Assembly: GCA_017645655.1 (NCBI GenBank)
Contig: JAGCNZ010000014.1
Span: 21,479-85,478, forward strand
Direction of reading: 5' to 3'
Length of the DNA stretch: 64,000 nt
Origin: Bacteroidaceae bacterium
Lineage (GTDB): Bacteria > Bacteroidota > Bacteroidia > Bacteroidales > Bacteroidaceae
Of the stretch, positions 26,066-35,059 are shown in pieces (the stretch's first letter is position 1; each line of letters starts with the position of its first letter). The notes below the pieces were generated by a model, which saw only the letters and a program-made list of their open reading frames with translations, was not told the DNA's origin and did not search any database. A program made the position numbers and the translations under genes.

Positions 26066-27373
26066 TTAGAGTTTGCGCTTGTCAATGATGTGAGCACTCT
26101 TGCCTTGGCTGCGCTCAAGTGTACCAGGAGCCTTCAACTGCACCTTGGCAGAGATGCTGAGAACACTCTTCAGTTTGGCCGCCAACCTCTTTTCCAGGTC
26201 ATCGATAGCTGCTGGAGTATCGAAGGTAGCGGTAAAGTATTCTTGGCGAAGCTCTACCTGAACCTGAAGGGTATCGAGGTTGTTGACGCGATCCACAATA
26301 AGCATGTAACGCGGTGCGAACTCAGGCATACTGAGTACCACACTCTCCACCTGGGACGGGAAGACATTGATGCCGCGAATGATAAGCATGTCGTCACTAC
26401 GGCCCTCGATGCGGCTCATGCGGATAGCAGTACGTCCGCAGTTACATTGACCAGTCATCAGCGAACAGAGGTCGCGTGTACGATAACGAAGCAACGGCAT
26501 TCCTTCCTTCGTAAGAGTTGTGAAGACAAGTTCGCCAGACTGTCCGTTAGGCAGGGGTTCAAGGGTAACAGGATTGATGACTTCAGGGTAGAAGTGATCC
26601 TCGCAAATATGTGAGCCATGCTGCTCTTGGCATTCATAGCTGACACAAGGTCCCATAATCTCACTCAGACCATAGAGGTTGTAGCCCTTCAGCCCCAGAC
26701 GCTCCTCAATCTCCTTACGCATGCTTTCCGTCCAAGGCTCTGCCCCAAAGGCTCCAGAACGCAGTTTAAGGTCCTCCTTCTTGATGCCCAGCTTATCCAT
26801 CGTCTCCGCAAGATAAAGGGCGTAGGATGGTGTGCAAGCAATGCCGGTAATGCCCAAGTCGCGAATCAACTTCAGATGCTTTTCGGTGTTGCCTGTGCCT
26901 GCGGGGATTACAGATGCTCCCAGATGCTCTACACCATAGTGGGCACCCAAGCCGCCAGTGAACAGTCCGTAGCCGTATGCTACAGAGAAAATATCGTCAC
27001 GCGTAATGCCGTAAGACGTCAAGCAGCGAGCCATACATTCGCTCCACACCCCAACATCCTTACGGGTATAGCCAACGATGGTGGGATTGCCCGTCGTGCC
27101 GCTGCTGGCATGGACTCGAATTATCTCGCTCTGAGGGGCGGCCTGCAAGCCAAAGGGATAGTTGTCACGCAAGTCCTTCTTGGTAGTGAAGGGCAGTTTC
27201 TTGATGTCCTCGATGGTTTGAATGTCATCGGGACGGATGTCCATCTCCTGCAACTTATTGCGATAGAAAGGGACATTGTGATAGACATACTCCACGATTT
27301 TATGGAGACGCTTGCCCTGCAAGGCACTCATCTCATCGCGGCTCATGCACTCTTTGTTAGGATTCCAAATCAT
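26066..27373 (-). CDS. paaK: Phenylacetate-CoA ligase-type enzyme (first copy)
   Basis: A 435-residue adenylate-forming enzyme with RVHASSGTTGNPTIVGYT (about 90-107), GLSEIMGPCVSYECQEQ (about 234-250), YRTRDLCSLMTGQCNCGR and SRIEGRSDDMLIIRGINVFP. This set is characteristic of PaaK. The expected reaction is ATP-dependent CoA thioesterification of phenylacetate or a related aryl-acetate in the cytoplasm. It lies 45 bases after the aminotransferase gene. Its divergence from the second copy suggests different aryl substrates (phenyl, hydroxyphenyl or indolyl), which the sequence does not settle. Confidence 0.88.
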   Translation of the reverse strand: MIWNPNKECMSRDEMSALQGKRLHKIVEYVYHNVPFYRNKLQEMDIRPDDIQTIEDIKKLPFTTKKDLRDNYPFGLQAAPQSEIIRVHASSGTTGNPTIVGYTRKDVGVWSECMARCLTSYGITRDDIFSVAYGYGLFTGGLGAHYGVEHLGASVIPAGTGNTEKHLKLIRDLGITGIACTPSYALYLAETMDKLGIKKEDLKLRSGAFGAEPWTESMRKEIEERLGLKGYNLYGLSEIMGPCVSYECQEQHGSHICEDHFYPEVINPVTLEPLPNGQSGELVFTTLTKEGMPLLRYRTRDLCSLMTGQCNCGRTAIRMSRIEGRSDDMLIIRGINVFPSQVESVVLSMPEFAPRYMLIVDRVNNLDTLQVQVELRQEYFTATFDTPAAIDDLEKRLAAKLKSVLSISAKVQLKAPGTLERSQGKSAHIIDKRKL

Positions 27374-27417
27374 GATGGAGTGTATTATTTGACGATTTAC
27401 TATTTACAATTTGTGAT

Positions 27418-28740
27418 TCACTGATTGTTTGCCTCGAATATCTGCATGCGTTCCTCCAGCTGACCATACTGATGGTCTTCTATGAAGGAAGTGCAGACAC
27501 GCAGTCCTTCCTGATGTGAACCGGTGGTAATGAGGGAGATGGCCGACACACCATAGTACATTAGCTCACGAGCAAGTTCTCCACTCGTCATATTCTTGTA
27601 GCCGATGGTGAAATAGAAGCCATCAGCTACAGGACGATCCAAGTCGCGGTCATAGACCACATGGAAGCCATGACGCAAGAAGATATCTTTCAGCTTGCGA
27701 GCTCGCTCGCCATAAACTTTTACCTCGTCACGGAAACAATATTCGCCATCACAGGCTGCACGGAACATCTCTGCCAACGCATATTGTGCAGAATGACTAG
27801 TGCCACTGCTCAAAGCATAAAGCATACGAGTGGAGAAGACTAGGCCGAAAGGCAAGCCCTCATAGCGAGCGCTGAGGTCGGGGAAGTGGCGATGGAACAA
27901 CTTGTCGCTGATGCACACCACTCCGATACGTTCACCGGCATACGAGAATGCCTTCGAGCCGCTGATAAGCAACATATAGTTATCAGTATAGCGAGCTACG
28001 GTTGGTTGATATGGAGGCTCAAACGGAACGCTCAAATCCTCGCGGAAGTCCATTGCGAAGTAGGCAAGGTCCTCCATTACGATTGCGTCATACTTCGTTG
28101 CCAACTCGCCGATAGTCTGCAGTTCACTCTCAGTAAGACATACCCATGAGGGATTGTTGGGATTAGAATAAACGATGGCGCAGATGTTCCCTTTTTTTAA
28201 ATAGCTTTCGAGCTTTGCACGCAACTTGTCGCCACGATAGTCATAAACATCGAAAGTCTCATACTTCGCACCTTGTACCTGCAACTGCATCTTCTGGACA
28301 GGGAAGCCTGGATCAATGAACAACACGGTATCCTTCTCCTTGCAAGCCTGTGAGCAAGTAAGGAAAGAAGCGAATGTGCCCTGCATAGAGCCGCAAACGG
28401 GCACACAACCCTCCGCAGCAATGTCCACACCAATGAAAGCCTTCACAAAGCGCGAAGCCTGTTTCTTCAGTTCTGGATATCCCTGAATATCAGGGTAACT
28501 GTGAGCAATGCCGTCTTGAAGAGACTTAATCTGTGCCTTCACTCCCACCTCAGCGGCAGGTAGTCCGGGAATGCCCATCTCCATCTTGATGAACTCTACC
28601 CCACTCTCCATCTCTGCCATTGCAGCCACCTGCTTCACTTCGCGAATGGTAGCTTTGGCAAAGTCCTGAATACCCATTTGAGCTATCAGCCCATCAACGA
28701 TTGATTTAGGTATAGGTGTCGTCTTCTTATTGTCTTGCAT
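27418..28740 (-). CDS. PLP-dependent class I/II aminotransferase
   Basis: The ATG giving MQDNKKTTPIPK is taken as start; a GTG six bases upstream is possible. The protein (about 440 residues) is a fold-type I aminotransferase. The PLP lysine is in LLISGSKAFSYAGERIG (about 264), with YSNPNNPSW (about 190) and MEDLAYFAMDF before it. In this operon its most sensible role is exchange between aromatic amino acids and aryl-pyruvates, which IorAB then uses. It begins six bases beyond iorB. Confidence 0.87.
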   Translation of the reverse strand: MQDNKKTTPIPKSIVDGLIAQMGIQDFAKATIREVKQVAAMAEMESGVEFIKMEMGIPGLPAAEVGVKAQIKSLQDGIAHSYPDIQGYPELKKQASRFVKAFIGVDIAAEGCVPVCGSMQGTFASFLTCSQACKEKDTVLFIDPGFPVQKMQLQVQGAKYETFDVYDYRGDKLRAKLESYLKKGNICAIVYSNPNNPSWVCLTESELQTIGELATKYDAIVMEDLAYFAMDFREDLSVPFEPPYQPTVARYTDNYMLLISGSKAFSYAGERIGVVCISDKLFHRHFPDLSARYEGLPFGLVFSTRMLYALSSGTSHSAQYALAEMFRAACDGEYCFRDEVKVYGERARKLKDIFLRHGFHVVYDRDLDRPVADGFYFTIGYKNMTSGELARELMYYGVSAISLITTGSHQEGLRVCTSFIEDHQYGQLEERMQIFEANNQ

Positions 28741-28745
28741 AAACA

Positions 28746-29318
28746 CTATTGATTTGCTTGTACGCCGGCATCGAAGGCCTTGAGGTTAGCCTCGACCACC
28801 TGCTCTCCCTTACGGGCGAACACGGTAGCAATGGCCTGGCGGAGGCTTTCCACGGAGAGGATGCCGATGTAGGGAGCCGCCATGCCCAGCAGCACCATGT
28901 TAGCGCCCCTGGGGTTGCCGCAGTCCTTAGCCACCGTATCGATGTCGAGCTTGATGCTCGGCAGGGTGTCGAGCTCCGTCTGCAAGGCCGCCTCGTCGGG
29001 ATAGTTGGGGATGTTGACGAAGGGCTTTGAGCTGGTGACAATCTTGCCGTCCTTGCTGAGATATGCCAGATAACGCATTGCCTCCATCGGCTCCATCGAG
29101 ATGATGAGGTCGGCACCTGCCTCGGCAATGAGGTCGCTCCAGATGGGCTCCGTAGAGAGCCTCAGATTCGACTGCACGTCGCCGCCTCGCTGGCTCATGC
29201 CGTGCACCTCAGCCTGCTTGAGGAAAAGCCCTGCCTTCGTGGCGGCTTCGCCTATGATGGTTGCGATGGAGAGGATGCCTTGTCCTCCAACACCGCATAA
29301 TATAATGTCTTTCTTCAT
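28746..29318 (-). CDS. iorB: Indolepyruvate oxidoreductase subunit beta
   Basis: Starting at MKKDIILCGVGGQGILSIA, the protein is 190 residues, the usual size for IorB. The GVGGQG motif (about 8-13), QAEVHGMSQRGGDVQSN (about 37-53) and DCGNPRGANMVLLG are family marks of the gamma-type domain of 2-oxoacid:ferredoxin oxidoreductases. With IorA it decarboxylates aryl-pyruvates to aryl-acetyl-CoA, reducing ferredoxin, or runs the reverse carboxylation. It starts two bases after the iorA stop codon. Confidence 0.92.
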   Translation of the reverse strand: MKKDIILCGVGGQGILSIATIIGEAATKAGLFLKQAEVHGMSQRGGDVQSNLRLSTEPIWSDLIAEAGADLIISMEPMEAMRYLAYLSKDGKIVTSSKPFVNIPNYPDEAALQTELDTLPSIKLDIDTVAKDCGNPRGANMVLLGMAAPYIGILSVESLRQAIATVFARKGEQVVEANLKAFDAGVQANQ

Positions 29319-29320
29319 GC

Positions 29321-30898
29321 CTATTGCTTCTTTTCTCTTGCATGTCTCGCGAAAGTTTGTATGCATTCCCTTCTCGGAATGATGACGGAGACACCTTTAT
29401 ACTCAATCTCTTCCTTGATGACGCGAGTTATCTCGGGCATGTTCTTAGGCAGAGGCACTACGACACGCACGTGTTCCGGCTCGACGCCAAGGCCGAGGCA
29501 GATGGCCTCGTACTTATTTGTGCCTGCAGAGTCCTGTCCGCCTGTCATGCCAGTAGTCAGGTTGTCGGAGATGACGACAGTGATGTTGGACTTGTCATTC
29601 ACGGCATCGAGCAAGCCGGTCATGCCACTGTGGGTAAATGTCGAGTCGCCTATGATTGCAACAGCCGGGAAGAGTCCTGCATCGGCAGCGCCCTTCGCCA
29701 TCGTAATGCTTGCTCCCATATCCACACACGACGAGAGGCTCTGGAAGGGAGGCAACGCGCCGAGCGTATAGCAGCCGATGTCGCCGAACACGCGATGCTC
29801 GGGATAGTCTGCCAACACTTGATTCAGGGCAGCATAGACGTCTCTGTGTCCGCAGCCCTGACACAACTGAGGCGGACGCGCAGCCATGTTCTTGGCAGGA
29901 GCAAACACAGCTCCTGTTGCCTTGCCTAATGCCTTTGCTACATTGTCAGGAGTAAGTTCGCCTGTCCGAGGAAGGTCGCCAGTCAAGCGTCCTTTCACGG
30001 GATAACCTGCGCCGAGCAAGCCCTTGACGAGTTCCTCTACGACGGGCTGTCCGTCCTCGATGACGAGAAGCTCGTCGCACTTTGCAGCCAAAGCCTTTAT
30101 CTTCTCTTCGGGCAAAGGATATTGCGATATCTTGACGAGATTGGCATCACTGCCGAGGGCTTCCTTCACGTAGTTGTACGCGATGCCGCAAGCCAGGATG
30201 CCTGTCTTCGAGGCAGCTGCCTCTACCTTATTATATATGCTCTGCGCCGAAGCCTGCTTCATGGCATCCTGCTTCTCGAGGAGTGCCACGTACTTCTTCC
30301 TCGCGATTCCCGGCAGGAGCACCCACTGGTCTGTAGCAGGCGAAAGGGCTTTCTCGGCAATTGGTTCCGTGACCTCCACCGCTGCACGAGAGTGAGCCAG
30401 ACGGGTCACGACACGCAGCACGATAGGCTCGCCAAGCTTCTCCGAGAGGTCGAAGCCGTAGGCCATCATGTCGTAAGCCTCTTGCTGATTGGAAGGCTCA
30501 AGGCAGGGAACGAGTGCGAACTTCGCATAGAAACGCGAATCTTGCTCGTTCTGCGAAGAGTGCATCGAAGGGTCGTCTGCCGCGAGGACAATGAGTCCGC
30601 CCTTCACGCCAGTAATGGCACTGTTCACAAAAGCGTCGGCACAAACATTCATGCCCACGTGCTTCATGCAAACAAGGGCACGCTTGCCGGCATACGACAT
30701 ACCGAGCGCCGCTTCCATCGCTGTCTTCTCATTGGTGCACCAACGTGAGTGGACACCACGTTCCTTAGCAAGAGGATGGTTCTGTATGTATTCGGTGATT
30801 TCCGTGCTGGGCGTCCCCGGGTAGGCATACACGCCGCTTAGTCCGGCGTTGATGGCACCGAGAGCAACAGCCTCATCACCTAAAAGGAGTTTCTTCAT
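29321..30898 (-). CDS. iorA: Indolepyruvate oxidoreductase subunit alpha (no C-terminal ferredoxin domain)
   Basis: Starting at MKKLLLGDEAVALGAINAG gives 525 residues. The pyruvate-binding domain has YAYPGTPSTEI (about 24-34) and the TPP domain has CQGCGHRDVYAALNQ (about 345) and GDIGCYTLGALPPF; GDSTFTHSGMTGLLDAVND fits the TPP magnesium site. Longer IorA proteins carry a C-terminal domain with two [4Fe-4S] clusters. Here the protein ends soon after PRRECIQTFARH, so those cysteines are missing, and electrons may pass to a separate ferredoxin. The gene opens the aromatic operon, 45 bases after folE on the same strand. Confidence 0.92.
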   Translation of the reverse strand: MKKLLLGDEAVALGAINAGLSGVYAYPGTPSTEITEYIQNHPLAKERGVHSRWCTNEKTAMEAALGMSYAGKRALVCMKHVGMNVCADAFVNSAITGVKGGLIVLAADDPSMHSSQNEQDSRFYAKFALVPCLEPSNQQEAYDMMAYGFDLSEKLGEPIVLRVVTRLAHSRAAVEVTEPIAEKALSPATDQWVLLPGIARKKYVALLEKQDAMKQASAQSIYNKVEAAASKTGILACGIAYNYVKEALGSDANLVKISQYPLPEEKIKALAAKCDELLVIEDGQPVVEELVKGLLGAGYPVKGRLTGDLPRTGELTPDNVAKALGKATGAVFAPAKNMAARPPQLCQGCGHRDVYAALNQVLADYPEHRVFGDIGCYTLGALPPFQSLSSCVDMGASITMAKGAADAGLFPAVAIIGDSTFTHSGMTGLLDAVNDKSNITVVISDNLTTGMTGGQDSAGTNKYEAICLGLGVEPEHVRVVVPLPKNMPEITRVIKEEIEYKGVSVIIPRRECIQTFARHAREKKQ

Positions 30899-30942
30899 AT
30901 TAAATTTTCTGAGTAATCTGAGTATTATGAATATTCCGAGAC

Positions 30943-31527
30943 CTAAGCCCTGATGAGTTGCAAGAACTCCTCGCGCGTCTTGGCTTGATTGAATGCGCCG
31001 CAGAAGTCGCTGGTCGTCGTGATGCTTCCCTGCTTCTGTACACCTCGCATCTGCATGCACATATGCTGTGCCTCGACCACCACCATCACGCCCAAAGGCT
31101 TGAGGGCTTCCTGAATGCAGTCGCGAATCTGCTTCGTCATGCGTTCCTGTATCTGCAGGCGATGCGAGAAGCAATCCACGACGCGAGCAATCTTGCTCAA
31201 GCCCGTCACCTGTCCGTTGGGGATATATGCCACATGCACCTTGCCGTAGAAAGGCAGCATGTGATGCTCGCAGAGGGAATAGAAGTTGATGTCACGCACA
31301 ATGACCATCTGCCTGTAATCCTCGTTGAACTTTGCCGAGTTGAGAATTGCCACCGGGTCTTGTTCATAGCCTTGCGTGAGGAAGGTCATTGCTCGAGCCA
31401 CACGCTTGGGTGTCTTGACGAGCCCTTCGCGCTGAGCATCCTCGCCGAGGAGGTCGAGGATGGCACGGATATGTTCCGAGATTTGCTGCTGAGTTGGGGT
31501 GAGCTCGTGCTGATAATGTTCTTCCAT
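30943..31527 (-). CDS. folE: GTP cyclohydrolase I
   Basis: A 194-residue enzyme converting GTP to dihydroneopterin triphosphate, the first step of folate synthesis. Recognisable parts are [14 protein letters not shown] (about 35-48), [20 protein letters not shown] (about 84-103) with the zinc cysteine and catalytic histidines, [20 protein letters not shown] and the second zinc cysteine in [10 protein letters not shown]. Its length is standard. It starts four bases after the stop of the SPOR gene and probably belongs to the same operon as tpiA. Confidence 0.96.
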   Translation of the reverse strand: MEEHYQHELTPTQQQISEHIRAILDLLGEDAQREGLVKTPKRVARAMTFLTQGYEQDPVAILNSAKFNEDYRQMVIVRDINFYSLCEHHMLPFYGKVHVAYIPNGQVTGLSKIARVVDCFSHRLQIQERMTKQIRDCIQEALKPLGVMVVVEAQHMCMQMRGVQKQGSITTTSDFCGAFNQAKTREEFLQLIRA

Positions 31528-31530
31528 GCT

Positions 31531-32052
31531 TTACAATCTTGTGTTAATCTTACTTTTCACGACGACAGCTTCCCTGAAGATACCCATCGCGCGAATCTGT
31601 CCGAGGACTTCCCTCGCCTCTTCGCGTGTGCGGAAATCACCGACTCGGCAGAGCCAATGTGGCGAGACGAAACTCACATAGACAGAGTGCTCCGGAAAGG
31701 AATTCCTGAAGCGCAAGCCAGCAGCCCGCGCCTCAGCTTTTCCTTTACGAGAGTTATCGCCGAAGTACACCTGGATACGATACCCGTTCATCTTCACTTT
31801 GGGACCAAGCGAGAGGCTGTCCGTTGTTGCAGTTTGCGTGGAGTCTTGCAAAGTACTGTCAACCTGCTTCTTCTGCGCAGGCTTCGAGACGATGCTCTTT
31901 GCTCCGTTTACGAGATCCGTGATGGCTTTCTCCTGATGCAGAATGATTCTTCCCACCGAGTCAGCAGCCTGCTGAATTTTGTCGGTGAAGGTCTGCTGGG
32001 CATTAAGCGTCATTGCGCTCAGCCAGATGGTAAGGGCAAAGATGTACTTCAT
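31531..32052 (-). CDS. Exported SPOR-domain protein
   Basis: The start MKYIFALTIWLSAM (ATG at 32052) gives 173 residues with a signal peptide cleaved near NAQQ (about 19). A linker rich in Asp, Ser and Thr precedes the C-terminal SPOR domain, VKMNGYRIQVYFGDNSRKGK to the end, including WLCRVGDFRTREEAREVLGQIR. SPOR domains bind peptidoglycan stripped of stem peptides, often at the division site. Its place between tpiA and folE is a gene order familiar in Bacteroidales, probably without a metabolic reason. Confidence 0.85.
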   Translation of the reverse strand: MKYIFALTIWLSAMTLNAQQTFTDKIQQAADSVGRIILHQEKAITDLVNGAKSIVSKPAQKKQVDSTLQDSTQTATTDSLSLGPKVKMNGYRIQVYFGDNSRKGKAEARAAGLRFRNSFPEHSVYVSFVSPHWLCRVGDFRTREEAREVLGQIRAMGIFREAVVVKSKINTRL

Positions 32053-32067
32053 AATTGTATTTACCAT

Positions 32068-32180
32068 TTAATCATTTACCATTTTCCATTTATTCTTTTT
32101 ACCATTTACAATTGTTGTGTCATGAGAATGACTCTCTCGTCGTGTCTGTCTGTAAATGGTAAATGGGTAAATCGTAAATG
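32068..32180. repeat. Low-complexity TTTACCATTTA-type repeats between tpiA and SPOR genes
   Basis: The segment contains words such as TTTACCATTT, AATCATTTACCATTTTCC and, further on, the complementary AATGGTAAATGGGTAAAT. The two halves can therefore pair into an AT-rich hairpin. Similar short-word repeats occur at several other junctions in the window (27385, 39690, 50145, 58565). Confidence 0.5.
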
Positions 32181-32183
32181 TTT

Positions 32184-32942
32184 TTACTTCCAAGCGTCGA
32201 TGATGCCCTTGAAGTCCGGAGCCTTGAGGCTTGCGCCGCCAATCAGGCCGCCGTCGATGTCGGGCTTGCCGAAGAGTTCGGGAGCGTTGCTTGCCTTGCA
32301 AGAGCCGCCATAGAGGATTGTCGTATCGTCGGCAGCTTGTGCTCCATACACTTCGGCCACGCATTTGCGAATGTAGGCATGAATCTCCTCTGCCTGCTCT
32401 GCAGTAGCGGTCTTGCCTGTTCCGATGGCCCAGATGGGTTCGTAAGCAATCACGATGTTCTTCCATTGTTCGGCTGTGAGATGGAAGACGCTACCCTGGA
32501 GTTCTGCCTTGCAGACTGCTTCCTGCTGGTTGTTGTCGCGCTCCTGCTCGGTCTCGCCGATGCAGAAGATAACCTTCAGGCCGTTTGCAAGGGCGAGATC
32601 GACCTTCTCCTTAAGTATTTCGGGAGTCTCGTTGTAGTATTCGCGACGTTCGCTGTGGCCGAGGATAACGTACTCAGCGCCTGTGCTCTTTACCATTGCA
32701 GCACTGACTTCGCCTGTGTATGCGCCGCTTTCCTTGTTGGCGCAATTCTCTGCGCTGACGGCGATGACGCTGTCCTTCAGCAGTTCGCTAACAGTAGCGA
32801 GATGGATGAAGGGAGTGCCGATGATGACTTCACAGTTGGGCTTTTCAGCTGCCAGGGTGTTCTTCAGTTCAGTAGCGAGTGCTACACCTTCCTGCAGGGT
32901 CTTGTTCATTTTCCAGTTACCTGCTACGATTTTCTTTCTCAT
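32184..32942 (-). CDS. tpiA: Triosephosphate isomerase
   Basis: A 252-residue glycolytic enzyme interconverting dihydroxyacetone phosphate and glyceraldehyde 3-phosphate. It opens with [14 protein letters not shown] (catalytic Lys 12), and has [12 protein letters not shown] (catalytic His about 98), [16 protein letters not shown] (catalytic Glu about 171) and [15 protein letters not shown] with the phosphate-binding loop. Its length is standard. It lies 19 bases after the DoxX-type gene. Confidence 0.97.
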   Translation of the reverse strand: MRKKIVAGNWKMNKTLQEGVALATELKNTLAAEKPNCEVIIGTPFIHLATVSELLKDSVIAVSAENCANKESGAYTGEVSAAMVKSTGAEYVILGHSERREYYNETPEILKEKVDLALANGLKVIFCIGETEQERDNNQQEAVCKAELQGSVFHLTAEQWKNIVIAYEPIWAIGTGKTATAEQAEEIHAYIRKCVAEVYGAQAADDTTILYGGSCKASNAPELFGKPDIDGGLIGGASLKAPDFKGIIDAWK

Positions 32943-32961
32943 GAGTTTTAATTTTTAATTA

Positions 32962-34098
32962 TTATTTGTTAATTCTTAATTCTTCTGGTGTTGGGAGGTC
33001 TGTGGAAGGCCATTTCCCCTCTACTTTGCCGTCGTGCAGGAGCATGAGGCCAGGGTTGGAGCGAATCATGGTCTTGAGCACGACTGCGTCTGCGTGGCAG
33101 AAGGGATATTCGGCGCCCGTCATCTCCACCCATTCGGCGATGGCTTCCTCTCCGCTCGACGTGAGACAGTAGAAGTCGCAGCCTGCCTCACGGCTGAAGT
33201 CGTAGAGCGAGAGCAGTTCGCCCATCACGCCGTCGTTGGCTTTCTCGAGGTAGGGAGCGACAAGCAGGAATGTGTAGCCCGGGTTGGAGAGTATCAGGTC
33301 GGTAAGGTCTTCGCCTGTCGTTGCGTCCTGAATAAAGAGGTCGCCCACTCCGGTTCGCTTCGACGCATCGACCTCGATGGTCTTTGAGTCGATGAAGGTC
33401 CAGGTGCTGTCGGGATAGTCTTCGAGCGCGAACTCCCGACGCTCGCCGTCCTTCTCCATGATGAATGTCGTAACGAACTGCCCATGACTCTGCTGGTCTT
33501 CGAACCATGCCGTGCGGATGTCGGCTCCAACGTGGTAGGGACGGAAGTCGACGACGGGCAGCCGCCAGAGGTTGTAGCTGGCGAAGAGCGCGGCAAAGAC
33601 GAAGGCCGAGAGCGCCACGATCCATTCGTATTTCTTGCCGACGAGGTGCGGCATCAGCCTGTAGTGGTAGAGAGCGACGATGGAGAGGATGAGCAGGACG
33701 ACGTTCTTGCCGAACGTTTGCCAATTGCTCAGGACGACGGCATCGCCGAAGCAACCGCAGTCGGAGACAGGGTTATTCAGGGCCAGGTAGAGCGTGAGGG
33801 GCGTCATGACGAGCATGAAACAGATGGCCGTGGAGAGCGTCAGGCGCCGACGTATGCCAAAGAGCAGATAGACGCCCATCAGGAACTCCACGATGGCGAG
33901 CACGCAGGCAAGCACCAGCGGCAGCCACTCGGGCATCATGCTGGTCAGGCCGAAGGCCGCGCCGTAGTCCTCTATCTTGTACTGAGTGCCGCGGGGGTCG
34001 ATGAGCTTCACGCCGCCAGAAAAGAGGAACGTCAGGCTGAGCACGAGACGAACCACGTTCACCGAAACGGCTGCGAGTCTATGCTTGAGCGTCGTCAC
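32962..34098 (-). CDS. DoxX/MauE-type membrane protein with thioredoxin-like C-terminal part
   Basis: 378 residues from a GTG start that overlaps the preceding gene by 20 bases. The N-terminal half has four membrane spans of DoxX/MauE type, with VRLVLSLTFLFSGGVKLIDP (about 15-34) and the cysteine pair NPVSDCGCFGDAVV (about 109-122). The C-terminal half, after about residue 170, is soluble and includes LSNPGYTFLLVAPYLEKAND and CDFYCLTSSGEEAI. It looks like a degenerate thioredoxin-like domain on the periplasmic side. A role in thiol redox chemistry is inferred. The placement before tpiA is common in Bacteroidales. Confidence 0.8.
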   Translation of the reverse strand: MTTLKHRLAAVSVNVVRLVLSLTFLFSGGVKLIDPRGTQYKIEDYGAAFGLTSMMPEWLPLVLACVLAIVEFLMGVYLLFGIRRRLTLSTAICFMLVMTPLTLYLALNNPVSDCGCFGDAVVLSNWQTFGKNVVLLILSIVALYHYRLMPHLVGKKYEWIVALSAFVFAALFASYNLWRLPVVDFRPYHVGADIRTAWFEDQQSHGQFVTTFIMEKDGERREFALEDYPDSTWTFIDSKTIEVDASKRTGVGDLFIQDATTGEDLTDLILSNPGYTFLLVAPYLEKANDGVMGELLSLYDFSREAGCDFYCLTSSGEEAIAEWVEMTGAEYPFCHADAVVLKTMIRSNPGLMLLHDGKVEGKWPSTDLPTPEELRINK

Positions 34099-34633
34099 CG
34101 AAGGTCAACTTAATCAGGCCGAAGACGGCATAATTCAACATATCCATATAGTTGGCGTCAACGCCCTCGCTCACCAAGGTGTCGCCCTCGAGTAGTTCAA
34201 TTTGCTTCGTACGGAAGACTTTCATGAGGATGAGGTCGGTGTAGCTGCTGATGCGCATGCCTCGCCAAGCCTCGTCATAGTCGTGATTCTTGCGGAGCAT
34301 CAGTTGCAGAGCCTCGTTCGCATGCTTGTCGTAAGCCTCGACAGCCTCGTCAACAGTCATGTCGTCTGGCTTCTCGCTGAAACCTTTCTCGAGTTGAATG
34401 AGGCCGATGATAGCATAGTTCACGATGCCGATAAACTCTGGGCGTATGCCTTCGTCAACGAGCGAGACGCCTTTCGTCTCAATGCTGCGGATGCGGTTGG
34501 CTTTGATGTATATCTGGTCGGTGAGCGACGAGGGGCGTAGGATGCGCCAGGCAGCGCCGTAATCGTGCAGTTTCTTGACGAACAGAGCGCGGCACTCGGC
34601 CATCACCTTCTCGAACTGTTCTTGGGTATTCAT
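34079..34633 (-). CDS. DUF1599 protein with two tandem copies of the domain
   Basis: A 184-residue cytoplasmic protein consisting of two related halves. Residues 6-90 have CRALFVKKLHDYGAAWRILR, then IEFIGIVNYAIIGLIQLE-like sequence. Residues 100-182 repeat this as LQLMLRKNHDYDEAWRGMR, then ANYMDMLNYAVFGLIKL. DUF1599 has been linked to nucleotide-modification contexts, but the function is not established. It is the first gene of the tpiA-folE group; a weak TATATTTG lies upstream (34657-34664, minus strand) without a convincing -33 element. Confidence 0.85.
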   Translation of the reverse strand: MNTQEQFEKVMAECRALFVKKLHDYGAAWRILRPSSLTDQIYIKANRIRSIETKGVSLVDEGIRPEFIGIVNYAIIGLIQLEKGFSEKPDDMTVDEAVEAYDKHANEALQLMLRKNHDYDEAWRGMRISSYTDLILMKVFRTKQIELLEGDTLVSEGVDANYMDMLNYAVFGLIKLTFGDDAQA

Positions 34634-34823
34634 TGACGCATTACTTAATTCGCGTGCAAATATACTACTTTATTTTCAAATACGAGGCAAGTTTCGCAGA
34701 AAAAAGTCTTATTAGGACTCATTTGGCTCGTGAGTCGAGGGCTTACGGCTTTACGGCACATACGCCAATCCCTGCCGCAGAAGAATCTGGGCGGAGAAGC
34801 GATGCAAATAATGATGAATGTGC

Positions 34824-34901
34824 ACCGCTCCAAGGCGCCGTCGCCCAGTATTGTTCCAAAGATGCTGCAAGCACATGAAGTGTGGCTGACGGAATGTCAC
34901 C
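34824..34901 (-). pseudogene. Remnant of a second BspA-like LRR gene (C-terminal fragment)
   Basis: On the minus strand, one frame reads IPSATLHVLAASLEQYWAT followed by APWSG. This matches the C-terminal stretch SATLHVPAASLEQYQTTAPW of the split LRR gene next door, and the nucleotides match 35527-35603 closely. No start, stop or rest of the gene is present, so this is a relic of a duplication. Confidence 0.75.
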
Positions 34902-34966
34902 TCTTTCAGCATCTTTTGTAACAGAAATTAGCTTGTTCCATTGCTCGACTCGGCAGGGTTAGTTGC

Positions 34967-35032
34967 TTGAATCATCATGATAATTCAATTGAATGTTCAT
35001 GATGATTCAATTGAACCATCATGAACATTCAA
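34967..35032. repeat. Three tandem 22-bp palindromes, copy A
   Basis: Three successive 22-base units fit TTGAA-N3-TCATGA-N3-TTCAA exactly. The variable triplets are TCA/TAA, TGT/TGA and CCA/ACA. A second copy with the same three-unit structure is at 49319-49384, with related flanks on both sides (for example CTCTTTCAGCATCTTTTG and GGCAGGGT upstream). Confidence 0.88.
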
Positions 35033-35059
35033 CGAACTCTCCTGCGATAAATTAACCAA

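Noticed and set aside
34633-34921. Short open frames of the plus strand in the repeat-rich region
   Set aside because: They run through the relic of the LRR gene on the other strand and lack plausible starts or conserved features.
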